NCBI GenBank assembly: GCA_002423105.1
Contig: DIUT01000027.1
Location: 88,043-152,042, forward strand
Origin: Geobacter sp. UBA6151
Lineage (GTDB): Bacteria > Desulfobacterota > Desulfuromonadia > Geobacterales > Pseudopelobacteraceae
DNA length: 64,000 bases
Direction: 5' to 3'
Shown here one piece after another: positions 44,688 to 52,548 of the stretch. The notes beneath the pieces were generated by a model. The model searched no databases. It was given only the letters and a program-made list of their open reading frames with translations, and was not told the origin of the DNA. The position numbers were made by a program, and so were the translations under genes. Numbering within the stretch: position 1 is the first letter of the stretch; each line of letters starts with the position of its first letter.

Positions 44688-45310
44688 TTAAATATTTTCT
44701 TTATAAAGTTTGACAGACTGCATAAAATACTAATTTTGTTTTTTTCTTGATAATATGTATTAGGTAGCTTCGTATAATGGTGTAGTTTTTCAAAAAACTG
44801 TCGCCTGTTTGATTCACTTAGAGAGTCAACTATGTAGCTTAGGTGTTTAATTTTATCTGGCCTCACATCATACCATTGTACAAACTCAAAATATCTGATT
44901 AACATATCATCAATAACAGATGGTATCTTTACTATTACTGGACCATATTCAGTTGTATATGCTACCTGTATTGAATTTTCAATAATACTTTCAAATAAAG
45001 CTGGTTTAATCATTATTTTATTATATTCTGGCAATGTGCCATAAATATCAAATCTAATATCTATTTCGTTATAAATAATAAAATCTACGTGTACATGTTC
45101 TTTTTTTATAATGCTTTTTATCTTAATATTATAACCACTGTTAATATAATTATTACCAATAATTAATAAACTACTTACAATATCATCAACAGAATAACAA
45201 AAAATGTCAATATCATCTCCTTTTCTATATGACGGAAAAGTATCAGATAACTTTACTATACAATATTTACAATTTTCTATTTTGGAAAATATATTTAGAA
45301 TGTTTATCAT
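44684..45310 (-). CDS. Uncharacterised protein, nucleotidyltransferase-like
   Basis: A 208-residue protein that I do not recognise as a named family. The stretch SYRKGDDIDIFCYSVDD resembles the DxD strand of minimal nucleotidyltransferases, and a second acidic strand (HVHVDFIIYNEIDIRFDIYG) follows at the right distance. A helical C-terminal half ends in a basic NFIKKIFK. There is no signal peptide. The coding sequence is very AT-rich compared with the rest of the window, a sign of recent transfer. It is coupled by 4 nt to the following GT2 gene and lies 2 nt after the next unknown gene, so the two AT-rich genes probably work together. Confidence 0.6.
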   Translation of the reverse strand: MINILNIFSKIENCKYCIVKLSDTFPSYRKGDDIDIFCYSVDDIVSSLLIIGNNYINSGYNIKIKSIIKKEHVHVDFIIYNEIDIRFDIYGTLPEYNKIMIKPALFESIIENSIQVAYTTEYGPVIVKIPSVIDDMLIRYFEFVQWYDVRPDKIKHLSYIVDSLSESNRRQFFEKLHHYTKLPNTYYQEKNKISILCSLSNFIKKIFK

Positions 45311-45312
45311 AA

Positions 45313-46206
45313 CTAACCTACTTTTATAATTGACACAATAACATCAGTATTTTTTTGATATTTCAGAATTGCCACTCTATGCAAACCGTCTACAATTGAG
45401 TAACAAGAACCTGAAATCTTTTCTACAATTATATAATTAAGTTCAAATGGTGGTGAAAGATATTGAAAAAATTCTTTCAAGATAAGTAGATTCTCCAATG
45501 TATGATCATCAGTCAGGTATTTTCCCAAGAAGCGGCTAATATATGTTCTATAAGAATCATAATCACCTAACAAAGCCTTGTAATGTGGTGTTTCATCTAT
45601 ATTTACAAGCTTAATAAAATCATTTTCCTGATTAGACACAACCATACGGCATTTTATGTTAGATATTGGTATTTTTTCAATATCATAACAAATAATATTT
45701 TTTACATGGTATGGTGCTTTAAGTGCTAAATGTTCATTATTAAACAAATCAAGTCCATTATATCCCAAACACCTAAGCATGTAATCTGTTTGAACTTGGT
45801 TATCAGAAGCGTGAACAACATGATATTCAGTACGCTTCCCATTAATTCTTGGGTTGTAAATATTACGTATTTCTTCTTTAAGCTTTTTTATCGTTACTGA
45901 TTCAATGTGTCTATACGCTCCATCTCCAAAGTAATCTTCATCTGGAAAAATATTTTCTACAAAAACAAACATAACTTCGCATGGTTTTGTTAATAAATAC
46001 TCTGTTTTTGCTTTTAAGTGTTCAAATGGTGCATAGTCAAATGAATAAACCAAATGAATAAGTTGTTCCATGGTTTCAGGAGTATGACGTAATATTTTTA
46101 TAATCCGCAATGAACTACAGCTTCTTATAATACTCAGAATTTGTTTGTAATATTGGAGTCCATGTCCCCAAATAATTAAATAATCGTATCGGTGTTTCGT
46201 AATCAT
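45313..46206 (-). CDS. Uncharacterised protein with C-terminal DGxHR (ParB-like) motif
   Basis: A 297-residue protein from the ATG at 46206, which overlaps the wzt stop as ATGA; the frame is open to an ATG at 46227. The N-terminal strand YDYLIIWGHGLQYYKQILSI looks like the start of a Rossmann-type fold. The C-terminus has SCYSIVDGLHRVAILKYQ, the DGxHR core of ParB/Srx-type domains, which bind nucleotides and in some cases act as kinases. Very AT-rich, with no signal peptide or membrane helix. It sits between wzt and the nucleotidyltransferase-like gene. A role in modifying the polysaccharide or its precursor is only a guess. Confidence 0.6.
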   Translation of the reverse strand: MITKHRYDYLIIWGHGLQYYKQILSIIRSCSSLRIIKILRHTPETMEQLIHLVYSFDYAPFEHLKAKTEYLLTKPCEVMFVFVENIFPDEDYFGDGAYRHIESVTIKKLKEEIRNIYNPRINGKRTEYHVVHASDNQVQTDYMLRCLGYNGLDLFNNEHLALKAPYHVKNIICYDIEKIPISNIKCRMVVSNQENDFIKLVNIDETPHYKALLGDYDSYRTYISRFLGKYLTDDHTLENLLILKEFFQYLSPPFELNYIIVEKISGSCYSIVDGLHRVAILKYQKNTDVIVSIIKVG

Positions 46207-47483
46207 TCGTTTGGGTAATAATTCCATTTAAATTTTGACGTAACAGGAAAATCAGACTGTTTTAGATGACTGTCAACTTTACCAGAAATGAAATTTATTC
46301 TGATAACAGATGGGACCCAATCTTCAATACAATCATTTCTTAATATAGAAGTATTAATGAAATATTCTCCCAGATTTAGCGGAGGCGAAAGCACCTTACA
46401 CGTAAATGTATTCAAAGAATTACGAAGGAGTCTAAACTCTTTCTCAAGCATAGCTGTATCACACGATATCAGCCCATAATCGTTATTATCTCTTATACTT
46501 AACGACAATCTAACAAACGTATCCTCATTATAGTTATTTTCTATTGTCAACTTAAAACTGACATCGTCACACAATGTATAATTATTCAGGCTGTCTGTAC
46601 CAGTCGCTTCAATACTTTTCAAAATAATATTTCCCTTGCCAGCTCGGTCTTTTCTTTCACAGACAGGTACATTAGCTGATATTTTATTATCCTGCATATA
46701 ATTATTTAACACTTGTGAAGAAGGTGCCAACGGACAGTTTTTCCCGGACTTTAAATAGATTGCTTGGTCACAGAGAGCCTTAATCGCCCCCATATTATGA
46801 CTCACAAATAGTACCGTCCGCCCTTCCCTGCCCACTTCTTCCATCTTACCCAGACATTTCTTCTGAAACTGGGCATCCCCAACCGCCAGCACTTCATCAA
46901 CAATCAATATTTCCGGTTCAAGATGGGCTGCCACAGCAAAAGCAAGCCGCACATACATGCCGGATGAATAGCGTTTGACCGGCGTATCCAGAAATTTCTC
47001 TATCTCAGAGAAGGCAACAATCTCGTCAAATTTCCTGCTGATTTCCTGCCTGCCCATGCCCAGAATAGCGCCATTCAAGTAGATATTTTCCCGGCCGGTC
47101 AGTTCAGGATGAAAACCGGTGCCTACTTCAAGCAGACTAGCCACCCTGCCCTTAATCTTCACCCGGCCGGTGGTCGGCTCGGTTATCCGTGAAAGTATCT
47201 TCAACAGGGTTGATTTACCCGCGCCATTTCTGCCGATGATACCGATGCGCTCACCTTGCTTGACGTCAAAGGAAACGTCTTTTAAGGCCCAGAAATCTTC
47301 AGAGGCGTGTGAAGGGTGAGGGGAGGCTGGTGAATGGTGAATGGTGAATGGTGAAAGAATCTTTTTTCCGAAGGAAGCAATGCCGTTGGTGATGACTTCA
47401 CGCAGAGAACTGTTGTCTCCTCGCTGCTGGTGGGAAATGGTGTACTTTTTGCCCAGGTTTTCTACGCTGATGACGGTGGACAT
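46203..47483 (-). CDS. wzt: Polysaccharide ABC exporter ATPase (Wzt type)
   Basis: A 426-residue ABC ATPase. The nucleotide-binding domain has Walker A GRNGAGKST, signature YSSGMYVRLAFAVAA, Walker B EILIVDEVLAVGD and the switch His in VLFVSHNMG. A C-terminal beta-sandwich of about 170 residues, as in Wzt, probably recognises the glycan end. Between residues about 45 and 60 a linker (HHSPASPHPSHASE) is encoded partly by a heptamer repeat not expected in the family. ATG at 47483 chosen over the upstream TTG. It pairs with wzm, from which it is separated by the HEPN/MNT module. Confidence 0.92.
   Translation of the reverse strand: MSTVISVENLGKKYTISHQQRGDNSSLREVITNGIASFGKKILSPFTIHHSPASPHPSHASEDFWALKDVSFDVKQGERIGIIGRNGAGKSTLLKILSRITEPTTGRVKIKGRVASLLEVGTGFHPELTGRENIYLNGAILGMGRQEISRKFDEIVAFSEIEKFLDTPVKRYSSGMYVRLAFAVAAHLEPEILIVDEVLAVGDAQFQKKCLGKMEEVGREGRTVLFVSHNMGAIKALCDQAIYLKSGKNCPLAPSSQVLNNYMQDNKISANVPVCERKDRAGKGNIILKSIEATGTDSLNNYTLCDDVSFKLTIENNYNEDTFVRLSLSIRDNNDYGLISCDTAMLEKEFRLLRNSLNTFTCKVLSPPLNLGEYFINTSILRNDCIEDWVPSVIRINFISGKVDSHLKQSDFPVTSKFKWNYYPNE
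47329..47356 (+). repeat. Heptamer tandem repeat inside wzt
   Basis: Unit GGTGAAT on the plus strand, three perfect copies plus one ending A. It encodes part of a linker in the ATPase. A 7-nt unit shifts the frame if a copy is gained or lost, so it could switch wzt on and off. Confidence 0.8.
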
Positions 47484-47490
47484 AACTTGA

Positions 47491-47889
47491 TCAGGGTTGG
47501 CCAATTACGGTTTCTACATGCAGCTTTAACTGCTTCAATAGGCCTGCATATCGTGCCGCATCATCCATATCATCGGCTACAACTGCGTACCTTCCCTCAA
47601 CTGCATAGGGGTTCAATTCAACAAATATATCTATAAACTCTGGTAATACCACGGCATTATCAGAACACGTTGTAATAAGCTTCTGAATGTCATGTACTTT
47701 CTCAAAATGCACAGCATTGAATGAAAGCAGCGTCTTCAGATATTTTTCTGCAGCTTGCTGAAGATGAAAAAAAATGATGTCAAGGTCAATACCTTGCTCT
47801 TCCAGGCAAAGTGCAAGATTCACCAAGTCCAGATCAGCATCAGCCTTCCTTTTGAAAATCTCAAATTGTCGTGGAAAGCTAGCGGGCAT
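47491..47889 (-). CDS. HEPN domain protein
   Basis: About 132 residues from the ATG at 47889 (the frame is open further). The all-helical chain has LDIIFFHLQQAAEKYLKTLLSF and VHFEKVHDIQKLI, the usual PF05168 HEPN pattern. In HEPN/MNT pairs the HEPN protein is generally the toxin (RNase), but the catalytic RX4HXY motif of HepT is not visible here, so activity is open. It overlaps the nucleotidyltransferase gene by 11 nt and ends 7 nt before wzt. Confidence 0.83.
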   Translation of the reverse strand: MPASFPRQFEIFKRKADADLDLVNLALCLEEQGIDLDIIFFHLQQAAEKYLKTLLSFNAVHFEKVHDIQKLITTCSDNAVVLPEFIDIFVELNPYAVEGRYAVVADDMDDAARYAGLLKQLKLHVETVIGQP

Positions 47890-48193
47890 AAAGCACAACT
47901 CCCTTTTCATGGATAGTCTTATACACTGATCCGGCTTCATTTTTGTAGAAGTCGTATTCTTCCACGGAAGAGACAATAATGTCTTTCGGCATTTTCACAT
48001 TTCGAAGGAGTCTGTATGCCTTCACTGCTTCTTTGTGCTTGGAAGGCACCTCTTGCATTATGATAGCCAGATCAAGGTCGCTATCCTGCTGCGGAACACC
48101 ATAGGCATATGATCCGAAAAGAATAATTTTCAATGGGTTCATTGAAGTAACAACCTTTTGAATTATCTCATTTTTTATATCAGTTGATATCAT
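47879..48193 (-). CDS. MNT-type minimal nucleotidyltransferase
   Basis: A 104-residue minimal nucleotidyltransferase with the GSYAYG...DSDLDLAI motif (GSxxxG and DxD) that holds ATP and metal. In MntA/HepT-type systems the partner acts as antitoxin by AMPylating the HEPN toxin. The ATG at 48193 follows GGAGGG; a TTG six bases upstream is less likely. It overlaps the HEPN gene by 11 nt. The module is wedged between wzm and wzt, with the same orientation as both. Confidence 0.87.
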   Translation of the reverse strand: MISTDIKNEIIQKVVTSMNPLKIILFGSYAYGVPQQDSDLDLAIIMQEVPSKHKEAVKAYRLLRNVKMPKDIIVSSVEEYDFYKNEAGSVYKTIHEKGVVLYAR

Positions 48194-48216
48194 TATCAAA
48201 CCCTCCTAGACCACAA

Positions 48217-49056
48217 CTATATCACATCCGCCAGTACCCGCTCGGTTTTCCGGAAATACCACAGACCGGAGAACAAGAGCAATAAAGACAAAACCGTTGA
48301 AAGCAGAATACCCGGCCAGTGCAGCTCTGCTCCACCACGCAGAAGCGCCCATCTGAAACCATCGATCACCCCGACCATCGGATTTAAAGCATAAAGCAAA
48401 CGCCACTGTTCCGGCACGATGCTGCTTGCAAAACCGACCGGTGAAACATACAGCCCAAGTTGCAGTATGAACGGCACCACATAACGAAAATCCCGATACC
48501 GGACATTAAGGGCCGCAAACCAGAGACCGGCCCCGGCAACAGGCAGGCATGAAAGCAGCAGAAACAGGGGCAGTGTGAAAATCCGCCAGTCGGGCCAATA
48601 GCCGTACCAGAGCATGATGCCAGCCATGATCACCACAGAAATAGCAAAATCAACCAGGGCTACAATAACGCTGCTGACCGGAATGATGATACGAGGAAAG
48701 TAGACCTTGGTCAGCAGATTGGCGTTGCCCACCAGCGAACCGGAGCCTTCAGACAGGGCGTTGGCAAAGAAGTTCCAGGGAAGCATGGCGGCAAACACAA
48801 GCAGGGGATAAGGGATTTGACCGGAAGGCAGTTTTGCCAGCATGCCAAAGACGACGGTAAAAACAATCATGGTTACCAGAGGCCGGATGACGCTCCAGGC
48901 AACACCGATAACCGTCTGCTTGTAACGCACCAGAATATCCCGCCAGACCAGAAACCAGAACAGCTCCCGGTAACGCCAGACATCCCGCCAGTAGTGCAGC
49001 ACCGGGCGGTTGGGCTCGATGATCAGTTCCGGGCACGAGCTGACCGTTTCTTTCAT
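48217..49056 (-). CDS. wzm: Polysaccharide ABC exporter permease (Wzm type)
   Basis: A 279-residue ABC-2 type permease with six predicted membrane helices after a cytosolic N-terminus (YRELFWFLVWRDILVRYKQT). The loop NANLLTKVYFPRIIIPVSS and the C-terminal half with LNPMVGVIDGFRWALL are typical of Wzm/RfbA and TagG proteins. With Wzt it should export a lipid-linked polysaccharide across the inner membrane. It overlaps the GNAT toxin gene upstream by 4 nt (ATGA). Confidence 0.93.
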   Translation of the reverse strand: MKETVSSCPELIIEPNRPVLHYWRDVWRYRELFWFLVWRDILVRYKQTVIGVAWSVIRPLVTMIVFTVVFGMLAKLPSGQIPYPLLVFAAMLPWNFFANALSEGSGSLVGNANLLTKVYFPRIIIPVSSVIVALVDFAISVVIMAGIMLWYGYWPDWRIFTLPLFLLLSCLPVAGAGLWFAALNVRYRDFRYVVPFILQLGLYVSPVGFASSIVPEQWRLLYALNPMVGVIDGFRWALLRGGAELHWPGILLSTVLSLLLLFSGLWYFRKTERVLADVI

Positions 49057-49574
49057 GACCTGCTCAGCGTTCCTGACAACATGCGCAAAGATGCAAGAGG
49101 CAGAAAAAGTTTAAAGTGATTGTCATTAAGCGACAGAAAACCATACTGCAGATAGAAACTTTGAGCCTGCTTGTCTTTAGCATCTACGAAAAACCCAGTA
49201 ATAGCCCCGGATTCCTGGGAGGTAAGCACCACGCGCCGTATCGCTTCCGCCAGCATAAGCGCTCCATAGCCTCTGCCCTGGCAGTTTGACGACACAGCAA
49301 GACGTGCCAGTTTGGCCGCTGGTAATCGTGATGTATTAGGCAGTTTTCTGGTATGTGTTGCTGGCAGGGCGTCTGATTCAACCTCAAGAAACGTCAACGT
49401 AAAATATCCCAATATTTTCGGCTTGTTTTCTTCATCAAGCAGAACATAAGTATTTGAGAGACCTTTATCACGATGTTGTCTGGCCGTTTTTTGAAGAAAC
49501 TCGTTCAGCGCCAGCACACCGCAGTCAAAAGACCTGCGGTCATGGATTTCCGTGAGCGGCTGAAATATCAGCAC
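49053..49574 (-). CDS. GNAT acetyltransferase toxin (TacT-like)
   Basis: A 173-residue GNAT-fold protein. The acetyl-CoA loop is CQGRGYGALML, preceded by the strand KLARLAVSSN, and the catalytic Tyr lies in QSFYLQYGF. TacT toxins acetylate aminoacyl-tRNA and stop translation. Starts with GTG, overlapping the DUF1778 antitoxin by 7 nt, the standard toxin-antitoxin layout. Its 3' end overlaps wzm, so the TA pair is fused into the exporter transcript. Confidence 0.88.
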   Translation of the reverse strand: MLIFQPLTEIHDRRSFDCGVLALNEFLQKTARQHRDKGLSNTYVLLDEENKPKILGYFTLTFLEVESDALPATHTRKLPNTSRLPAAKLARLAVSSNCQGRGYGALMLAEAIRRVVLTSQESGAITGFFVDAKDKQAQSFYLQYGFLSLNDNHFKLFLPLASLRMLSGTLSRS

Positions 49575-49861
49575 TTGACCAGCCTGCCATGCCGACGCAT
49601 GGCTTCCACCAGTTTCTGATTGGGCGGTGGCGGGTTATCCAAAGCATCAAGGAAAATTCGTGCATCCTTTTCTGAAAGCTTCAGCACCTCTTCCCGCTGC
49701 AGAATTTCTGTAGCTCTGTCAAGGGCTGTCTGAACGATAAACTGGTTGACACTCGCTCCGTACACAGCAGCCGCCTTCTCGATTATTATACGATTTGAGC
49801 GAGGAATACGTGAAACAATCCGGTCATCAGACACTTTGTTTTTTGCTACCACAGCTTGCAT
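49568..49861 (-). CDS. DUF1778 antitoxin (TacA-like)
   Basis: A 97-residue ribbon-helix-helix antitoxin: VSRIPRSNRIIIEKAAAVYG and NQFIVQTALDRATEIL form the DNA-binding part, and a C-terminal acidic/Pro-rich tail (DALDNPPPPNQ) should block the acetyltransferase. ATG at 49861 with GGAGG 5 nt upstream is preferred to the GTG at 49867. It lies directly before the GNAT gene. Confidence 0.88.
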   Translation of the reverse strand: MQAVVAKNKVSDDRIVSRIPRSNRIIIEKAAAVYGASVNQFIVQTALDRATEILQREEVLKLSEKDARIFLDALDNPPPPNQKLVEAMRRHGRLVKC

Positions 49862-49981
49862 AGACACCTCCAGAATCAGTTCTGCTTTTACCTTAAGACA
49901 ACTGGTGCCAGTTTGGCAACTTCATTTCATACTGATAGCATCCCGCGACGAACTTGACAGCAAAATGAAATCTGTCCCGCT

Positions 49982-50788
49982 TTAGTATTTTTTGACAGCA
50001 GTCCATACAGCTTGACGAGAACTATTAAAAGCACCTAATTTTTTTACTAAGCTGAAGGAAGAGAGAAGTGCATGTACAACTCTATCGCAATGATAAGCGG
50101 TATAGTTTTTCTTTCCTTCACATGTTTTATCACGAATTACTAATTCACCAGAGTCAAATCTACGCTGTTCATCACCAGTTAATTCAATACGATACGCTTC
50201 GCCATGAAAAGTACTTATAAAAAACCCACCTGGCTTAAGTAGGCGAAAAATTTCATCAATCCATTGTTGATGATGTGCTGCTGAAAGGTGAGTAAACACC
50301 GAGTTGCAATAAATTACATCGAAACAACTGTCTTCAATGGGTATAGGGGGAGAAAGCCCATTAACAATAAAGTGGATATTTGAAAAATGCTTCTGGCACC
50401 AAGCAATTGATTGAGAGTTGTAATCAGACCCCCAAAGTTCCCAACTGCTGCCATCAGAAGATTTCAGGTGCCTAAGGATACGAGCCGGGCCACATCCCCA
50501 ATCCAGAATTTTTAACGTTTGTTTCGGTCGCTCTGCAGTAATAATATTTGAAATTTCATTCGCATAAATCTGGCCAGCCGCATAAAATCCATACAAATCA
50601 CAGTCACCTTGAATGTCATAGATAATCTTTGCGGGTGGGATTGGTATCGTTTTATGTTCATTTCTGAACTTCTTGTTGGATCTGTAGTGTAAACAATACA
50701 TTCTAAGAAACCAAAAATAATCAGCACAATCCAATAGATACATCTTACGTAATGTAACTGCTAATTTCTGGAGAGGCGTTAAACCCAT
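49982..50788 (-). CDS. Class I SAM-dependent methyltransferase
   Basis: A 268-residue protein with ILDWGCGPARILRHL as motif I, VIYCNSVFTHLSAAHHQQW as the catalytic-side stretch and LKPGGFFISTFHG. The N-terminal 90 residues are not conserved by eye. It may act on sugars or lipids of the surface glycan. The DNA is more A/T-rich than the flanking glycosyltransferase genes, so it is likely a mobile part of the locus. Confidence 0.82.
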   Translation of the reverse strand: MGLTPLQKLAVTLRKMYLLDCADYFWFLRMYCLHYRSNKKFRNEHKTIPIPPAKIIYDIQGDCDLYGFYAAGQIYANEISNIITAERPKQTLKILDWGCGPARILRHLKSSDGSSWELWGSDYNSQSIAWCQKHFSNIHFIVNGLSPPIPIEDSCFDVIYCNSVFTHLSAAHHQQWIDEIFRLLKPGGFFISTFHGEAYRIELTGDEQRRFDSGELVIRDKTCEGKKNYTAYHCDRVVHALLSSFSLVKKLGAFNSSRQAVWTAVKKY

Positions 50789-50845
50789 TATAAACTCCTC
50801 ATGACTACACTTGAGCGTTCATAATAACATCCGCAATTTCCCTTT

Positions 50846-51571
50846 TCAGCGCACCTTCTGAACCGGCCGCAAACGGCGCAGCACGGGAAATAGTTTCATT
50901 GCACAATACCCTGCAAGGGCGAGGACTGCCCAGATAAAACCATAATTGGTAACAATGATCCGCAATGACTCGGGAAAACAAGGCTGATCGCTCATACCGC
51001 CTGGACGGGCATAGGCAACAAAATCAACCGCCCGGACAAAAGCAACTCCGCTTTTCTTCAGCCGCTGGTTGAAATCAAAATCAGCATAGAGTGTGTAGCG
51101 GACATTGAACGGCGGTGCCGGATGAAGGCGCTTGTTGATCAGAAGCGCCTGATGATGGAGCGAATTATACAGTTTCAGGTGAAAGTCGCTCCTGGGTATG
51201 AAGAGCCCGTTTTCGCCCATCCGGACCGAACCGCAGAGCACGTCAAGGTGTTGGAAACGATTCATATCCGGCAGTGACACGATCCGGTCACCAGCCCCCA
51301 GAAACAAAACAAAATTGTCAGCAGGCGTAGCGGCCCACCCCTTGTTCATTGCATCGTACACGCCGCCATCAGGTTCGCTGATCCACCAGCTAATATGCTC
51401 TGCATAGCGCTCAATCAGCGCCACCGTGCCATCCGTTGATCCGCCGTCCACAATAAGATGCTCAATATTTGCCACGGGTTTTTGCCTGATAACGCTCTGG
51501 ATGGTTTCTTCAAGCCAGCCGACGCCGTTCTTGACAACCGTGATGGCCGTTATCCGCGGCGCTGCACTCAT
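50846..51571 (-). CDS. Glycosyltransferase family 2
   Basis: A 241-residue GT-A enzyme: ITAITVVKNGVGWLEETIQS, EHLIVDGGSTDGT and a DNFVLFLGAGD loop in place of the usual DxD-centred motif. One hydrophobic segment near the C-terminus (FIWAVLALAGYCAMKL) may anchor it to the membrane. It overlaps the upstream GT2 gene by 4 nt (ATGA). Confidence 0.87.
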   Translation of the reverse strand: MSAAPRITAITVVKNGVGWLEETIQSVIRQKPVANIEHLIVDGGSTDGTVALIERYAEHISWWISEPDGGVYDAMNKGWAATPADNFVLFLGAGDRIVSLPDMNRFQHLDVLCGSVRMGENGLFIPRSDFHLKLYNSLHHQALLINKRLHPAPPFNVRYTLYADFDFNQRLKKSGVAFVRAVDFVAYARPGGMSDQPCFPESLRIIVTNYGFIWAVLALAGYCAMKLFPVLRRLRPVQKVR

Positions 51572-52548
51572 GGCCTGCTCTCCAGATCACTACCTCCCCG
51601 CAGCATCAGCCCCAGAACCATGACGGCACGTTTCCATCTGCCGCAGAGCAGGCGCAGCAGGAGTTCGGCCACAAGCACCAGGTACACCGTGGGCAGCGCC
51701 AGTGGGTAAAACCGCCGGGTAAAGAGGATGCGGTTACGGATGTTGTAGTAATCGCAAATCAGGCTTTTCCGGACCGGATTACTGCTGGTGCCGATGCTGG
51801 CCCCCACCTTGTGGTACACGATACTGGCAGGGGCAAAGCCCAGCCAAAATCTGCCCCTGGCCCGCATGGCCCAGTCAAGCTCTTCAAAATAGAGGAAATA
51901 CTCCTCATTCATCAGCCCAACCTGTTCCAGAAACCGGCGCGACAGCAGCATTGAAGCCCCTTCAACATAGTTCATCCGTTTTTCAGCCAGCTCCCGGTCA
52001 ATATCAGGCGCATACTGGTAAAATCTGCCATGGTGCCAGGGAAGGCCAAGCCATGAAATATAACGCCCACCACCAAGAACCAGAATGTTTTCGCGCTTTT
52101 TGTAGTTGAGTATGGTTGAACCGCAGATGCCGATTGACGGTTCCTCCCGCATCCGGGCCACAAGCCGGGTCAGAGCGTCCGGCTCAAGCACTGTATCGTT
52201 GTTCAGGAGCCAGAAATATTCAAAATCGCCCGAGGCCAAACCATACCGCAACCCCACATTATTTCCCCCGGCAAAACCCAGGTTGCTGCCGTTGCGGATC
52301 AGAGTTATCGGGGGAACGGCGTCATCTGACGAACCTCCGGCTTCGGCCTCGCTACGGTTGTATTCCGGAGCACGGATGCCCCGCTCTTGTGCCCATGCAC
52401 TGATACGGCACAGCGAATCATCGCTTGAACCGTTATCACAGACCACAATCCGGTAATCCGGATAGCGCAGGGACAGCAGGCTCTCCAGGCATTCTATGGT
52501 GTCACGCCAGCCATTCCAGTTCACCAGAACAATGGCAACCCGGCTCAC
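51568..52548 (-). CDS. Glycosyltransferase family 2 (rhamnosyltransferase-like)
   Basis: A 326-residue GT-A enzyme like RfbF/WbbL rhamnosyltransferases: VAIVLVNWNGWRDTIECLES, YRIVVCDNGSSDDS, FWLLNNDTVLEPD as the DxD region, and EGASMLLSRRFLEQVGLMNE then EELDWAMRARG. A C-terminal hydrophobic stretch may touch the membrane. It starts with GTG overlapping the ubiA-like stop by 4 nt. Rhamnose is a guess from family resemblance. Confidence 0.87.
   Translation of the reverse strand: MSRVAIVLVNWNGWRDTIECLESLLSLRYPDYRIVVCDNGSSDDSLCRISAWAQERGIRAPEYNRSEAEAGGSSDDAVPPITLIRNGSNLGFAGGNNVGLRYGLASGDFEYFWLLNNDTVLEPDALTRLVARMREEPSIGICGSTILNYKKRENILVLGGGRYISWLGLPWHHGRFYQYAPDIDRELAEKRMNYVEGASMLLSRRFLEQVGLMNEEYFLYFEELDWAMRARGRFWLGFAPASIVYHKVGASIGTSSNPVRKSLICDYYNIRNRILFTRRFYPLALPTVYLVLVAELLLRLLCGRWKRAVMVLGLMLRGGSDLESRP

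Noticed and set aside
43701..50788. A genomic island with integrase and attachment sites.
   Set aside because: Composition changes support transferred genes, but no integrase, tRNA or att-like repeat is visible.
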